Shown piece by piece: positions 43,045-50,804 of a DNA stretch of 64,000 bases. The stretch is from Hyphomonadaceae bacterium. GTDB taxonomy: Bacteria > Pseudomonadota > Alphaproteobacteria > Caulobacterales > Aquidulcibacteraceae. The notes below the pieces were generated by a model. It was not told where the DNA came from and searched no databases. It worked only from the letters and a program-made list of their open reading frames with translations. The first letter of the stretch is position 1. Every line of letters begins with the position of its first letter. Made by a program: the position numbers and the translations under genes. The DNA is taken from the NCBI GenBank assembly GCA_016791425.1, contig JAEUMQ010000015.1:1-64000 (forward strand). The letters are read 5' to 3'.

Positions 43045-44675
43045 GGGCGGGGCGGATCAAGCGCGCGGGCGACTCGGAAGCCGAGGCCGTGCGTGCGCTG
43101 GGAGGGCGCCTCGGCGCTGCGGAACGCGGAGCGCACGTATTCGGGCGAGCTGCTCCAGGCGGCGCCGCGATCGACGCGGCCGGTGCAATTGGCCTCGGTG
43201 CGCGCGGTCCCTTCGCGCGGAAAACCTGCGAGCTCAGCGTAATAGCAATCCTCGACCCACTCGGCGACGTTGCCGATCATGTCGTGAAGGCCGAATGCGT
43301 TCGGCGGAAACGCGCCGACGGGCGCTGTGTTCACCCATTCGTCGCGCCCGGAGGCGATGCCCGAGCAGCAGAAATCGGCGCCGTAATTGGCGTAGTCGTG
43401 GCTCGCGGTGCGCCCCCATGGCGCGGACGTCTCGGTTCCGGCGCGCGCGGCGTATTCCCATTCGCCTTCAGTCAACAGGCGATAGGGCTTGTGCGTGCGG
43501 CCTGCGAGCCAGCGGACATATTCCTGCGCATCGTCCCACGAGACGTTGATCACCGGACGCGTCCCGCGGCCCCAGCCTTCGTCGCTGGGAAGAATGTTGC
43601 CGCTGCAGGCGCCGGCGTTGGCGCACGCGGCCCATTCGTCGAACGTCACCTCGTACTTGCCGACGGCAATCGAAGCGATGCGGACGGGCTGCTGCGGACC
43701 TTCGTTGGCGCGGCGGCCGCCTTCGCTCGCGGGCGAGCCGAAGAGCAGCGCGCCGGCGGGAATGACGACCATTTGCGGACACCAGCCTTCGCCGCCGCAG
43801 TCGTCCAAGGCGTCGCCGGCGCGCAGCGATCGCGGCGGGGGCGGAGGCGTTCGGTCGGTCCCGGCGCCGCCAGTCCCGGTTCCGCCGCCGCCCGAAGCAG
43901 CGGCGGTGCGGAAGCTCCAGCGCGAGAGGCCGAGGCCGTTGCGATATTCGGGAAATTGTCCGCCGCGCGTGGCGGCGCGCACGTTCGATCCAACGTCGCC
44001 GAACAGGAGCGCGATGGGTTCGCTCGCCTGATTGGCCAATGCGTCCGCGAGCGCGGTGGTGTAGGGCGAGTTGCCGCTCGTTCCGTCGGAGGCGGTGCGG
44101 CCTGGCGTGGCGGCGTAGGCGATAAAGACGTTGGGCGGCGTGCCCATGTCGGCGAGACCGCCGCGGCCGATGGCGCGGAAACCCTCCTCGAACGGCATGT
44201 CGCGGCAGGCGTCGAGGATGATGATGTTCACCGCGTTGCCGGCCGCGGCCATGTCCTGGAGCAGGCTCTGCATCGGCGGCGCCTGGAAGCGGAGCTCGTC
44301 GAGATTGCGGGCGCTGGCGTCGGTCGGGACGAGATAATTGGTGGTTTCGCGCTGCGCGCCGTGCCCGGCATAAAAGAAGACGGCGACCGCCGACCTTCCG
44401 GAGCTTCGCAAGCGCTGCCCGAAGCGCTGGAAGGCGGCCTCCATCTGCGCGCGGTTGGCGTCGGTGACGAGATCGACCTCGAAATCGAGCGCGCGCAAGC
44501 GCTCCGCCATGAGGGCGGCGTCAGCGGGCGGATTGGGGAGGCGCCATTCGGCGGCCTGGTAGGCGCCGTTGCCGATCACAAGCGCGATGCGTCGGCTTTG
44601 GGTCTGCGCGTCGGCGGACAGGCTGAACGCCAGCGCCAGAACGAGGGCGAAGAACGCCCGCAGCACGAGGAGCAT
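43041..44675 (-). CDS. Secreted caspase-like peptidase with FGE/sulfatase-modifying-type C-terminal domain (2)
   Basis: This is a 544-residue paralogue of the protein at 27108-28772, with the same signal peptide / caspase / Pro-rich linker / FGE-type order. Signal: LRAFFALVLALAFSLSADAQ. Caspase fold: IALVIGNGAYQAAEWRLPNP, catalytic His105 in FYAGHG, catalytic Cys157 in ILDACRDMPF. Linker: Gly/Thr/Pro-rich, about 255-285. FGE-type domain (about 290-544): QMVVIPAGALLFGSP, VTFDEWAACANAGACSG, YRLLTEGEWEYAARAG, HDMIGNVAEWVEDC. The catalytic cysteines of true FGE are again missing (the aligned part is DRGAAWSSSPEYVRSAF). It differs greatly in sequence from the first copy, so the duplication is old. 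Confidence 0.93.
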   Translation of the reverse strand: MLLVLRAFFALVLALAFSLSADAQTQSRRIALVIGNGAYQAAEWRLPNPPADAALMAERLRALDFEVDLVTDANRAQMEAAFQRFGQRLRSSGRSAVAVFFYAGHGAQRETTNYLVPTDASARNLDELRFQAPPMQSLLQDMAAAGNAVNIIILDACRDMPFEEGFRAIGRGGLADMGTPPNVFIAYAATPGRTASDGTSGNSPYTTALADALANQASEPIALLFGDVGSNVRAATRGGQFPEYRNGLGLSRWSFRTAAASGGGGTGTGGAGTDRTPPPPPRSLRAGDALDDCGGEGWCPQMVVIPAGALLFGSPASEGGRRANEGPQQPVRIASIAVGKYEVTFDEWAACANAGACSGNILPSDEGWGRGTRPVINVSWDDAQEYVRWLAGRTHKPYRLLTEGEWEYAARAGTETSAPWGRTASHDYANYGADFCCSGIASGRDEWVNTAPVGAFPPNAFGLHDMIGNVAEWVEDCYYAELAGFPREGTARTEANCTGRVDRGAAWSSSPEYVRSAFRSAEAPSQRTHGLGFRVARALDPPRP

Positions 44676-44826
44676 GTGGCCCTCCCTTGCGGCCTTCTCT
44701 AGACCTTCGGGCGGCGGGCTTGAAGAGTGCTCGCACGCCTTGGCGTCGTGCGGGCGAGGCGCACCGGGGCGCGGCTTGCGGCCGCGTCCCGCACCGGCGC
44801 GCCAATGCGGGACGTCGGCGGGCGGG

Positions 44827-45348
44827 CTACTTCTTCAGCGTCGGCGTGCCCATGAAGTCGCGCTTGCCAAGGGGAACGCCCTTCATGCGCAGGATGTCGT
44901 AGGCGGTCGTGGCGTGGAAGTAGAAGTTCGGCATCGCGAAGGAAAAGAGATAGCCCTCGGTGATGAAGGGCAGCTTCAACTCGCCGGCGACGAATTGCAC
45001 ATCGCGGCCCGCGAGCGCGTTCACGTCGTCGGGCTGGAGCGCCTCCACGCCGGCGAGCGCGTCGGCGATCATCTTCTGGCAGCCGGCGTAATCGGCCGGC
45101 GGGGGCGTGTTCCGCGGCGGGGAGAACGAGCCGGTCCGGCAAGCCTCGACAGCGCCGATCGAATGGGCGTGGACAAGCACGACCTGCAGATTGAGCGGGA
45201 ACATATCCGGGAAGAGGCGCGCCTGCACCAGATCGGCCGGATCGATGTTGTTGTCGGCGCAGTGATCGGCGCCGCGCTGCAGGAATTGCTTCGCGCCGCC
45301 GAGGATCTGGCGCCAGGTCGGAACGACCGCGTCATAAAGTGAAATCAT
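44827..45348 (-). CDS. DUF1993 domain-containing protein
   Basis: This is a 173-residue cytoplasmic protein of the DUF1993 family, related to the DinB-like four-helix fold. It shows MISLYDAVVPTWRQILGGA, ARLFPDMFPLNLQVVLVHAH, ITEGYLFSFAMPNFYFHATTAYDILR and HVPLGK-like KGVPLGKRDFM. The start at 45348 follows GGAGAGAAGA. The biochemical role is unknown. It lies between the phaC gene and caspase 2 on the same strand; a PHA-related role would be a guess from position only. The double-hairpin repeat copy 8 is immediately upstream. Confidence 0.9.
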   Translation of the reverse strand: MISLYDAVVPTWRQILGGAKQFLQRGADHCADNNIDPADLVQARLFPDMFPLNLQVVLVHAHSIGAVEACRTGSFSPPRNTPPPADYAGCQKMIADALAGVEALQPDDVNALAGRDVQFVAGELKLPFITEGYLFSFAMPNFYFHATTAYDILRMKGVPLGKRDFMGTPTLKK

Positions 45349-45387
45349 TCTTCTCTCTCCCACCACGCTTTGAAACGGTTGCACTCC

Positions 45388-45453
45388 GGAGCGCCCCCTC
45401 CGTCGCGAGCGACGCTCGCGACACCTCCCCCGTAAACGGGGGGAGGAAAGAGC
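45388..45453. repeat. Double-hairpin G/C repeat, copy 8
   Basis: First hairpin GTCGCGAGC-GAC-GCTCGCGAC, then CACCTCCCCCGTAAACGGGGGGAGG-AAAGAG. It lies between phaC and the DUF1993 gene. The first stem differs wholly in sequence from copies 4 and 7 but stays fully paired. Confidence 0.88.
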
Positions 45454-45457
45454 CTCG

Positions 45458-47518
45458 CTACGATCGGATTTTCACGTATGTCCCCGGCGCATCGGCGAGG
45501 ACGTCGAGCTCGCAATCGCCGGGGACGCGCGCGGGCACGTCGGGGCCGGAAATCTTGCGCAGCCACTTGTCCCAGTGCGGCCACCAGGAGCCGGGATGCT
45601 CCTTGGCGCCGGCCTGCCATTGCTCGAGCGTCGCAGGCAAGGCCGCGTCATTGGTCCAGTGCTGGTATTTGTTCGCAGACGGATGATTGATCACGCCGGC
45701 GATATGGCCCGAACCTGCCATCATGTACGTGACGGGCCCGCCCCACAGCTTGGCGCTGCGGAAGACGCTCGGCGCGGGCGCGATGTGGTCTTCCTTGGAG
45801 CATTGCATGTAGACCGGGATCTTCACCTTGGAGAGGCGGATCGGCTCGCCCATGAGGGTGAGCTCGTTCCTGGCCATCGCGTTCTCGCTGTAGAAGCGGC
45901 GCAGATAGAACATGTGCAGCGCGGCGGGCATGCGCGTCTGGTCGGCGTTCCAGAAGAGCAGGTCGAAGGGCGGGGGCTTGTTGCCGAGATAATAATTATC
46001 GACGACGTAGTTCCAGATGAGGTCGTTGGCGCGCAGCGCGTTGAAGGTGTCGGCCATCGCCTGGGCGTCGAGCACGCCGCCTTGGCTCTGGATGCGGCCT
46101 TCCAGGTAGGCGAGGCTCGCCTTGTCGGTGAACACGCGCAGATCGCCGGCCTGCTCGAAATCCATCTGCGCGGCGAAGAAGGTCGCGCTCTGGATGCGCT
46201 GGTCGCCCTTGGCCGCCATCCAGGCGAGGCACGCGGACAGCAGCGTGCCGCCGATGCAATAGCCGACGGCGTTGACGCGGTCGCAGCGGGTGGCGTCGTT
46301 CACGGCGTTCACCGCGGCGAACACGCCGTCCTCCATGTAGTCCTCGAACGTCTTCTTCGCGAGCGCGGCGTCGGGGTTGGCCCACGAGACGACGAACACG
46401 GTGTGGCCCTGGTCGGTCAGCCACTTGATGAAGGAATTCTTCGGCTGCAGGTCGAGGATGTAGAACTTGTTGATCCAGGGCGGGAAGATCAGCAACGGCA
46501 CTTCGTGCACCGCCTTGGTCGTCGCTTCGTATTGCAGAAGCTCGATGACGTCGTTGCGGAAGACGACCTTGCCTTTGCTGGTGGCGACGTTCTCGCCAAG
46601 CTTGAAGGCGTCCATGTCGGTCTGGGTGATCGCGAGCGCGCCTTTGCCGCGCTTCATGTCGGCGGCGAGGTTCTCCATGCCGCGCTTCAGGCTTTCGCCG
46701 CGGGTGAGCAGCATGGCGCGCAGCGCGGCGGGATTGGTGAGCAGGAAGTTCGACGGCGAGGCGGCGTCGACCGCCTGCTTGATGAAGAACGCCGCCTTGC
46801 GCTTGGCGTCCTGGTCCAGGCCCTGGGTGCGCTCCACAAGGTCGGTGAGAAAATCGGCGGTGGCGAGATAGGTGTCGCGCATCAGCGAGAAGGCGGGGTT
46901 GGCGGCCCATTCAGGATCGCGGAAGCGCTTGTCGCGGGAGGGCGGGGGGGCTTCGGCCTCGATGCCCAGCATCATGTTGAGGGAATGACGCTGCCAGATG
47001 TCGGCGTAGCGCGACCACAAGCCGGCATAGGCGTCGCGCAGCGTGTCGGGCTGGTGGGCGAGGTGCGACCAGAATTCGGTCATTGCGCCCTGGACGTCGA
47101 ACGGGTCGGGCTTGGCGGTGAGGTTCGCGCCCTGGTCGAGGAAGGCGGTGGCGAAGAGCGTGTTCGCCTGGGTGACCGCCGCGGCCAGGTTGCGCGAGAG
47201 GTCGGCGAAGGCTTCCGGGGTCTGGGCCTGCATCAGCTCGGGCAGCGTCGGGGAGGGGACGGGCGCGGCTGGCGCGGGCTTGGCGGGCGCAGGTTTGGCG
47301 GCAGCGGGCCTTGGGGCAGCCGCGGCGGCCGGTTTCGGCGCGGCCTTGGGGGCCTCGCGCTTGTCGGCCTCGGGCTCCTCAGCGGACGCGGGCTGGGACG
47401 GGACCGGGGCGGCGTCGGCCTGGAGCGCTGCGGGAGCGGCGGGCCGGCGGCGGGTGACTTTCGGGCGCAGCGCTGGCGTCGCCACAGGCGTTCGGCCAGC
47501 GTCATCAGGCGCTGTCAT
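45458..47518 (-). CDS. phaC: Class I polyhydroxyalkanoate synthase
   Basis: This is a 686-residue PHA synthase, somewhat longer than the usual 590-600 because of a low-complexity Ala/Pro/Lys-rich N-terminal tail (residues about 1-100). The conserved N-terminal domain starts at about 105 and the alpha/beta-hydrolase domain at about 330. The lipase-like box is VGYCIGGTLLSAC (nucleophile Cys about residue 421), with the Asp in CSKEDHIAPAPS and the His in GSGHIAGVINHPS; HTVFVVSWANPDA precedes the box. It polymerises hydroxyacyl-CoA (short-chain, class I) into storage granules. The start is ATG 47518 with AGGAG upstream. Neither phaA nor phaB nor a phasin gene is adjacent, so precursor supply is encoded elsewhere. 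Confidence 0.95.
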   Translation of the reverse strand: MTAPDDAGRTPVATPALRPKVTRRRPAAPAALQADAAPVPSQPASAEEPEADKREAPKAAPKPAAAAAPRPAAAKPAPAKPAPAAPVPSPTLPELMQAQTPEAFADLSRNLAAAVTQANTLFATAFLDQGANLTAKPDPFDVQGAMTEFWSHLAHQPDTLRDAYAGLWSRYADIWQRHSLNMMLGIEAEAPPPSRDKRFRDPEWAANPAFSLMRDTYLATADFLTDLVERTQGLDQDAKRKAAFFIKQAVDAASPSNFLLTNPAALRAMLLTRGESLKRGMENLAADMKRGKGALAITQTDMDAFKLGENVATSKGKVVFRNDVIELLQYEATTKAVHEVPLLIFPPWINKFYILDLQPKNSFIKWLTDQGHTVFVVSWANPDAALAKKTFEDYMEDGVFAAVNAVNDATRCDRVNAVGYCIGGTLLSACLAWMAAKGDQRIQSATFFAAQMDFEQAGDLRVFTDKASLAYLEGRIQSQGGVLDAQAMADTFNALRANDLIWNYVVDNYYLGNKPPPFDLLFWNADQTRMPAALHMFYLRRFYSENAMARNELTLMGEPIRLSKVKIPVYMQCSKEDHIAPAPSVFRSAKLWGGPVTYMMAGSGHIAGVINHPSANKYQHWTNDAALPATLEQWQAGAKEHPGSWWPHWDKWLRKISGPDVPARVPGDCELDVLADAPGTYVKIRS

Positions 47519-47618
47519 TGATTCGTCTCCTGGCGAGCCCTGCTTTTGGGGGATCTTGGCCATCGGTGACACGGTGAGTCTGCTGGCGGCACAAGTAGCG
47601 GCCGGGACCAAAAGGCTG

Positions 47619-47644
47619 GTATAGGACGCACTCGTATAGGACGC
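47619..47644. repeat. Short direct repeat in phaC/lipoprotein divergent promoter region
   Basis: GTATAGGACGC occurs at 47619-47629 and again at 47634-47644, with a period of 15 bases. It lies in the 153-base gap between divergent phaC and the lipoprotein gene. The phase does not fit a simple dimer site. It may be a regulator-binding array. Confidence 0.6.
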
Positions 47645-47671
47645 TTCGGCGTCCCGAACAGGGGGTATTGC

Positions 47672-48058
47672 GTGCCGAAAGGCGGAAGTCCTCATGGAGC
47701 GTCGGCGTTGAGCGCGAATCTGGCGTTGAGCCTGCTCGCCCTGGCGATCACCGGGGCGGCGACGGTCGGCTGCGCGAGCGGCGACCGCGCCGAGCCGCCG
47801 GCCTGGTTCAAGCAGCGCGAGAAGGAATTGCGCCGCGAGGGCTATCCCAGGCTGGCCAATATCCCCGACCGGGTGGACGCCAATGTCGATCAGGCGCACT
47901 GGGATCAGGTGCGCAGCGAGCTCGATGCAGACGCAGCCGCATTGCGAGCTAGTCCGCGTAGCGAGGCGCCGCCGACCGCTGACGCGCAGGACCAGGCGGC
48001 GACCGCGTTCGAAGAGAAGGCGCGCGGCGATCTCGAAGCGACGCGCACCCAGCACTAG
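47672..48058 (+). CDS. Probable small lipoprotein
   Basis: This is a 128-residue exported protein. Residues about 14-34 form a hydrophobic signal (ANLALSLLALAITGAATVGC) ending in a lipobox-like TVGC, so the mature protein would be lipid-anchored at Cys. The remainder is charged (PPAWFKQREKELRREGYPRL; ANIPDRVDANVDQAHWDQVR) with no recognised domain. The start is GTG 47672; GGGGG precedes it and no ATG is nearby. It lies 81 bases before the aminotransferase gene. Confidence 0.72.
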   Translation: MPKGGSPHGASALSANLALSLLALAITGAATVGCASGDRAEPPAWFKQREKELRREGYPRLANIPDRVDANVDQAHWDQVRSELDADAAALRASPRSEAPPTADAQDQAATAFEEKARGDLEATRTQH

Positions 48059-48139
48059 ACAAGCTCCGCAGCGGACACCATTGCTCACCCCCGGTCCCGG
48101 GTGTGCGCGGCGCGTGGCGGGGCGCCAAGAGTTCAAGCC

Positions 48140-49336
48140 ATGACCGATTTCTACAAGACCCGCCGGCTGCCGCCCTACGTGTTCGAGGAAGTGAACCGGC
48201 TCAAAGCCAAGCTGCGGAACAAGGGCGTCGATATCATCGATTTCGGGATGGGCAATCCGGACCTGCCGGTCCCGCCGCACATCATCGACAAGCTCTGCGA
48301 AAGCGCCCGCGCGCCGCGCACCAACCGGTATTCGGCTTCGCGCGGCATCCCGGGCCTCAGGAAGGCGATGGCCGGCTATTACGACCGGCGCTTCGGAGTG
48401 AAGCTCAATCCCGACACGCAGGTGGTGGCGACGCTCGGCTCGAAGGAAGGCTTCGCCAACCTGGCGCAGGCGATCACGGCGCCTGGCGATGTGGTGATCG
48501 CGCCCAACCCGTCCTATCCGATCCATGCGTTCGGCTTCATCATGGCCGGGGGCGTCATCCGGCACATCGAGGCGCACTCGCCGGAGCAATATCTCTCCGG
48601 GATCGGGCGCGCGGTGCGCCATTCGGTGCCGCCGCCGATCGCGATGATCCTTTGCTATCCGGCGAACCCGACCGCGCAGGTCGTCGATCTCGACTTCTAC
48701 AAGGACGCCATTGCGCTGGCGAAGAAGCACGAGATGTTCGTGCTCTCCGACATGGCCTATTCGGAAGTCTATTTCGACGACGCCAGCCCGCCGCCGTCGG
48801 CGCTGCAGGTGGAGGGGGCGACCGACGTGTGCGTGGAAGTGAACACGCTCTCGAAGACCTATTCGATGGCGGGCTTCCGCGTCGGGTTCGCGCTCGGCAA
48901 CGAGCGGCTCATCGCGGCGCTCGCACGGGTGAAGTCCTATCTCGATTACGGCGCGTACACGCCGATCCAGGTGGCGGCCGCGGCGGCCCTCAACGGACCG
49001 CAGGATTGCGTGAAGGAAATGCGTCAGACGTACAAGCACCGGCGCGATGTGCTTTGCGAGACGTTCACGAAGGCGGGCTGGCATATCCCGGCGCCGAACG
49101 CGTCGATGTTCTGCTGGGCGCCGCTGCCGGAGCAGTTCAAGCATCTGGGCAGCGTGGAATTCTCCAAGCGGCTGATGGAGCAGGCGGAGATCGCGGTGGC
49201 GCCGGGGGCGGGGTTCGGCGAGTACGGCGACGGCTTCATCCGCATCGGCCTGGTGGAGAACGAGCAGCGCATCCGGCAGGCGGCGCGCAATCTGAAGAAG
49301 TTCCTGTCGAGCAATTCAGCGGTGGCTGCGGAATGA
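48140..49336 (+). CDS. alaC: Aminotransferase class I/II (AlaC-like)
   Basis: This is a 398-residue PLP-dependent aminotransferase. Blocks: FGMGNPDLPVPPHII, RYSASRGIPGLRKAMAGYY, NPSYPIHAFGF, CYPANPTAQV, ALSDMAYSEVYFD-type (LSDMAYSEVYFDD) and the PLP-lysine motif TLSKTYSMAGFRVGFALG. This subgroup includes AlaC (glutamate-pyruvate) and LL-diaminopimelate-type enzymes. In alphaproteobacteria it is usually next to homoserine dehydrogenase, as here. I start at ATG 48140 because the family begins there and not 13 residues upstream. Confidence 0.9.
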   Translation: MTDFYKTRRLPPYVFEEVNRLKAKLRNKGVDIIDFGMGNPDLPVPPHIIDKLCESARAPRTNRYSASRGIPGLRKAMAGYYDRRFGVKLNPDTQVVATLGSKEGFANLAQAITAPGDVVIAPNPSYPIHAFGFIMAGGVIRHIEAHSPEQYLSGIGRAVRHSVPPPIAMILCYPANPTAQVVDLDFYKDAIALAKKHEMFVLSDMAYSEVYFDDASPPPSALQVEGATDVCVEVNTLSKTYSMAGFRVGFALGNERLIAALARVKSYLDYGAYTPIQVAAAAALNGPQDCVKEMRQTYKHRRDVLCETFTKAGWHIPAPNASMFCWAPLPEQFKHLGSVEFSKRLMEQAEIAVAPGAGFGEYGDGFIRIGLVENEQRIRQAARNLKKFLSSNSAVAAE

Positions 49337-49357
49337 TGTCGGCGTCGCAGAACGTGC

Positions 49358-49473
49358 GCCCCTCCCCCCTTGCGGGGGAGGGTAGGGAGGGGGGGCGTTC
49401 AGGAACGAGCGCTCTTTCCTCGACGCCCCCCACCCCCAGCCCCCTCCCCGCAAGGGGGAGGGGGACGCCCCCA
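49358..49473. repeat. Inverted pair of G/C palindromic repeats, copies 9 and 10
   Basis: Left copy (49358-49400): CCCCTCCCCCCTTGCGGGGGAGGG-TAGGGAGGGGGGGCG. Right copy (49430-49473): CGCCCCCCACCCCCAGCCCC-CTCCCCGCAAGGGGGAGGGGGACG. They are in opposite orientation about 25 bases apart, so the 115-base interval between the aminotransferase and homoserine dehydrogenase genes could form one large stem with internal hairpins. Confidence 0.85.
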
Positions 49474-49490
49474 TCTGCGAGCGCTGCGCC

Positions 49491-50804
49491 ATGAGTCAGA
49501 AGAAAGAACTCAGGATCGGGATCGCGGGGCTCGGCGTCGTCGGGGGCGGATTGCTGAAGCTGCTGGAGGGGCCGAGCCCGCGGGTCGGGGGGGGACGGCT
49601 CAAGGTGGTCGCGGTGAGCGCGCGCAACCGGTCGCGGAAGCGCGACGTCGATATCTCCGCGTACGAATGGTTCGACGATCCGGTGGACCTTGCCGCGAAG
49701 CAGGACATCGATGTGCTGGTCGAGCTGATCGGCGGCTCGGACGGGCCGGCGAAGAAGGCGGTGGAGATCGCGCTCAAGCGCGGCGCCCATGTCGTCACCG
49801 CGAACAAGGCGCTCTTGGCGATGCACGGCGAAGAGCTGGCGGCGCTTTCAGAGGAGACGGGCGGGCGGATCCTATTCGAAGCGGCGGTCGGCGGGGGCAT
49901 GCCGATCGTGAAGGCGGTGAAGGAGAGCCTGGCGGGGTCGCTCGTCTATGCGCTCTCCGGTATCCTTAACGGCACCTGCAATTATCTCCTGTCCGAGATG
50001 GAGACGAGCGGGCGCAAGTACGAGGACGTGCTCGCGGACGCGCAGCGGCTCGGCTATGCGGAGGCCGATCCGACCATGGATGTCGGGGGCTTCGACGCGG
50101 CGCACAAGATTTGCATCCTTGCAGCGATCGCCTTCCGCGCGCGGCCGGATTTCGCGCACGTGGGGATCGAGGGGGTGGAAGCCATCACGCTCGACGACAT
50201 CCGTCTGGCCGGCAAGCTCGGCTACAGGATCAAGCTCGTTGCGAAGGCCGAGCGGATCGGGGAGGCCGTGTCGCTGCACGTGCGCCCCGCGCTCCTGGCG
50301 TTCGACCATCCGCTCGCGTCGATCATGGGGTCGCTCAATGCGGCGCTGGTGGACGCCGATCCGGTCGGGCGGCTGACGTTCATCGGTCGCGGCGCGGGCG
50401 CGGGGCCGACGGCCTCGGCGGTGGCGGCCGACCTGATGGATCTTCTGGAAGGACGCGGCGGGCCTGCGTTTGGGGCGCCGCTCGGCGAGCTTGCGCCGGC
50501 GGCGCGCGCGCAGCCGGAGGAACGCGGGCGCTTCTATATGCGCCTGATCGTGAACGACCGCCCGGGCGTCATCGCGGCGGTGTCCGATTGCCTGGCCAAG
50601 GAGAAGATCTCGATCGAGAGCTTCCTGCAGATGCCGGCGGCGCCGGACGCGCCGACCGTGCCGATCGTGCTCACCACCCAGCCTTGCGCACGCGTCGCGC
50701 TTGACGCGGCAGCCAAGCGGATCGAAAGCCTGGAGGCGGTCGCTGCGCCGCCTCGCATCATGCCGATAGAGGAAACGGATGCTCACCCGCACTTCTGGAA
50801 CTGA
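49491..50804 (+). CDS. hom: Homoserine dehydrogenase with C-terminal ACT domain
   Basis: This is a 437-residue monofunctional enzyme that reduces aspartate semialdehyde to homoserine, the branch point to threonine and methionine. NAD-binding: RIGIAGLGVVGGGLLKLL. Catalytic domain: VTANKALLAMHGEELA, FEAAVGGGMPIVKAVKESL, LSGILNGTCNYLLSEM and YAEADPTMDVGGFDAAHK. The C-terminal ACT domain (about 350-430, YMRLIVNDRPGVIAAVSD) is the likely allosteric site for threonine. It is flanked by the repeat pair upstream and overlaps glpX by 26 bases downstream. Confidence 0.96.
   Translation: MSQKKELRIGIAGLGVVGGGLLKLLEGPSPRVGGGRLKVVAVSARNRSRKRDVDISAYEWFDDPVDLAAKQDIDVLVELIGGSDGPAKKAVEIALKRGAHVVTANKALLAMHGEELAALSEETGGRILFEAAVGGGMPIVKAVKESLAGSLVYALSGILNGTCNYLLSEMETSGRKYEDVLADAQRLGYAEADPTMDVGGFDAAHKICILAAIAFRARPDFAHVGIEGVEAITLDDIRLAGKLGYRIKLVAKAERIGEAVSLHVRPALLAFDHPLASIMGSLNAALVDADPVGRLTFIGRGAGAGPTASAVAADLMDLLEGRGGPAFGAPLGELAPAARAQPEERGRFYMRLIVNDRPGVIAAVSDCLAKEKISIESFLQMPAAPDAPTVPIVLTTQPCARVALDAAAKRIESLEAVAAPPRIMPIEETDAHPHFWN

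Noticed and set aside
27108-44675. Diversity-generating retroelement using the FGE-fold domains as variable proteins
   Set aside because: FGE-type folds are known DGR targets, but no reverse transcriptase or template/variable repeat pair was seen near either gene.
45458-49144. Very long reverse-strand frame (1228 residues) continuing upstream of phaC through the divergent lipoprotein and aminotransferase genes
   Set aside because: The part before residue 543 is an antisense reading of real genes (arginine/histidine-rich, no family); the true phaC start with AGGAG is at 47518.
603-49473. CRISPR-like array from the G/C repeats
   Set aside because: The copies are kilobases apart, vary in length and orientation, and no cas gene is present.
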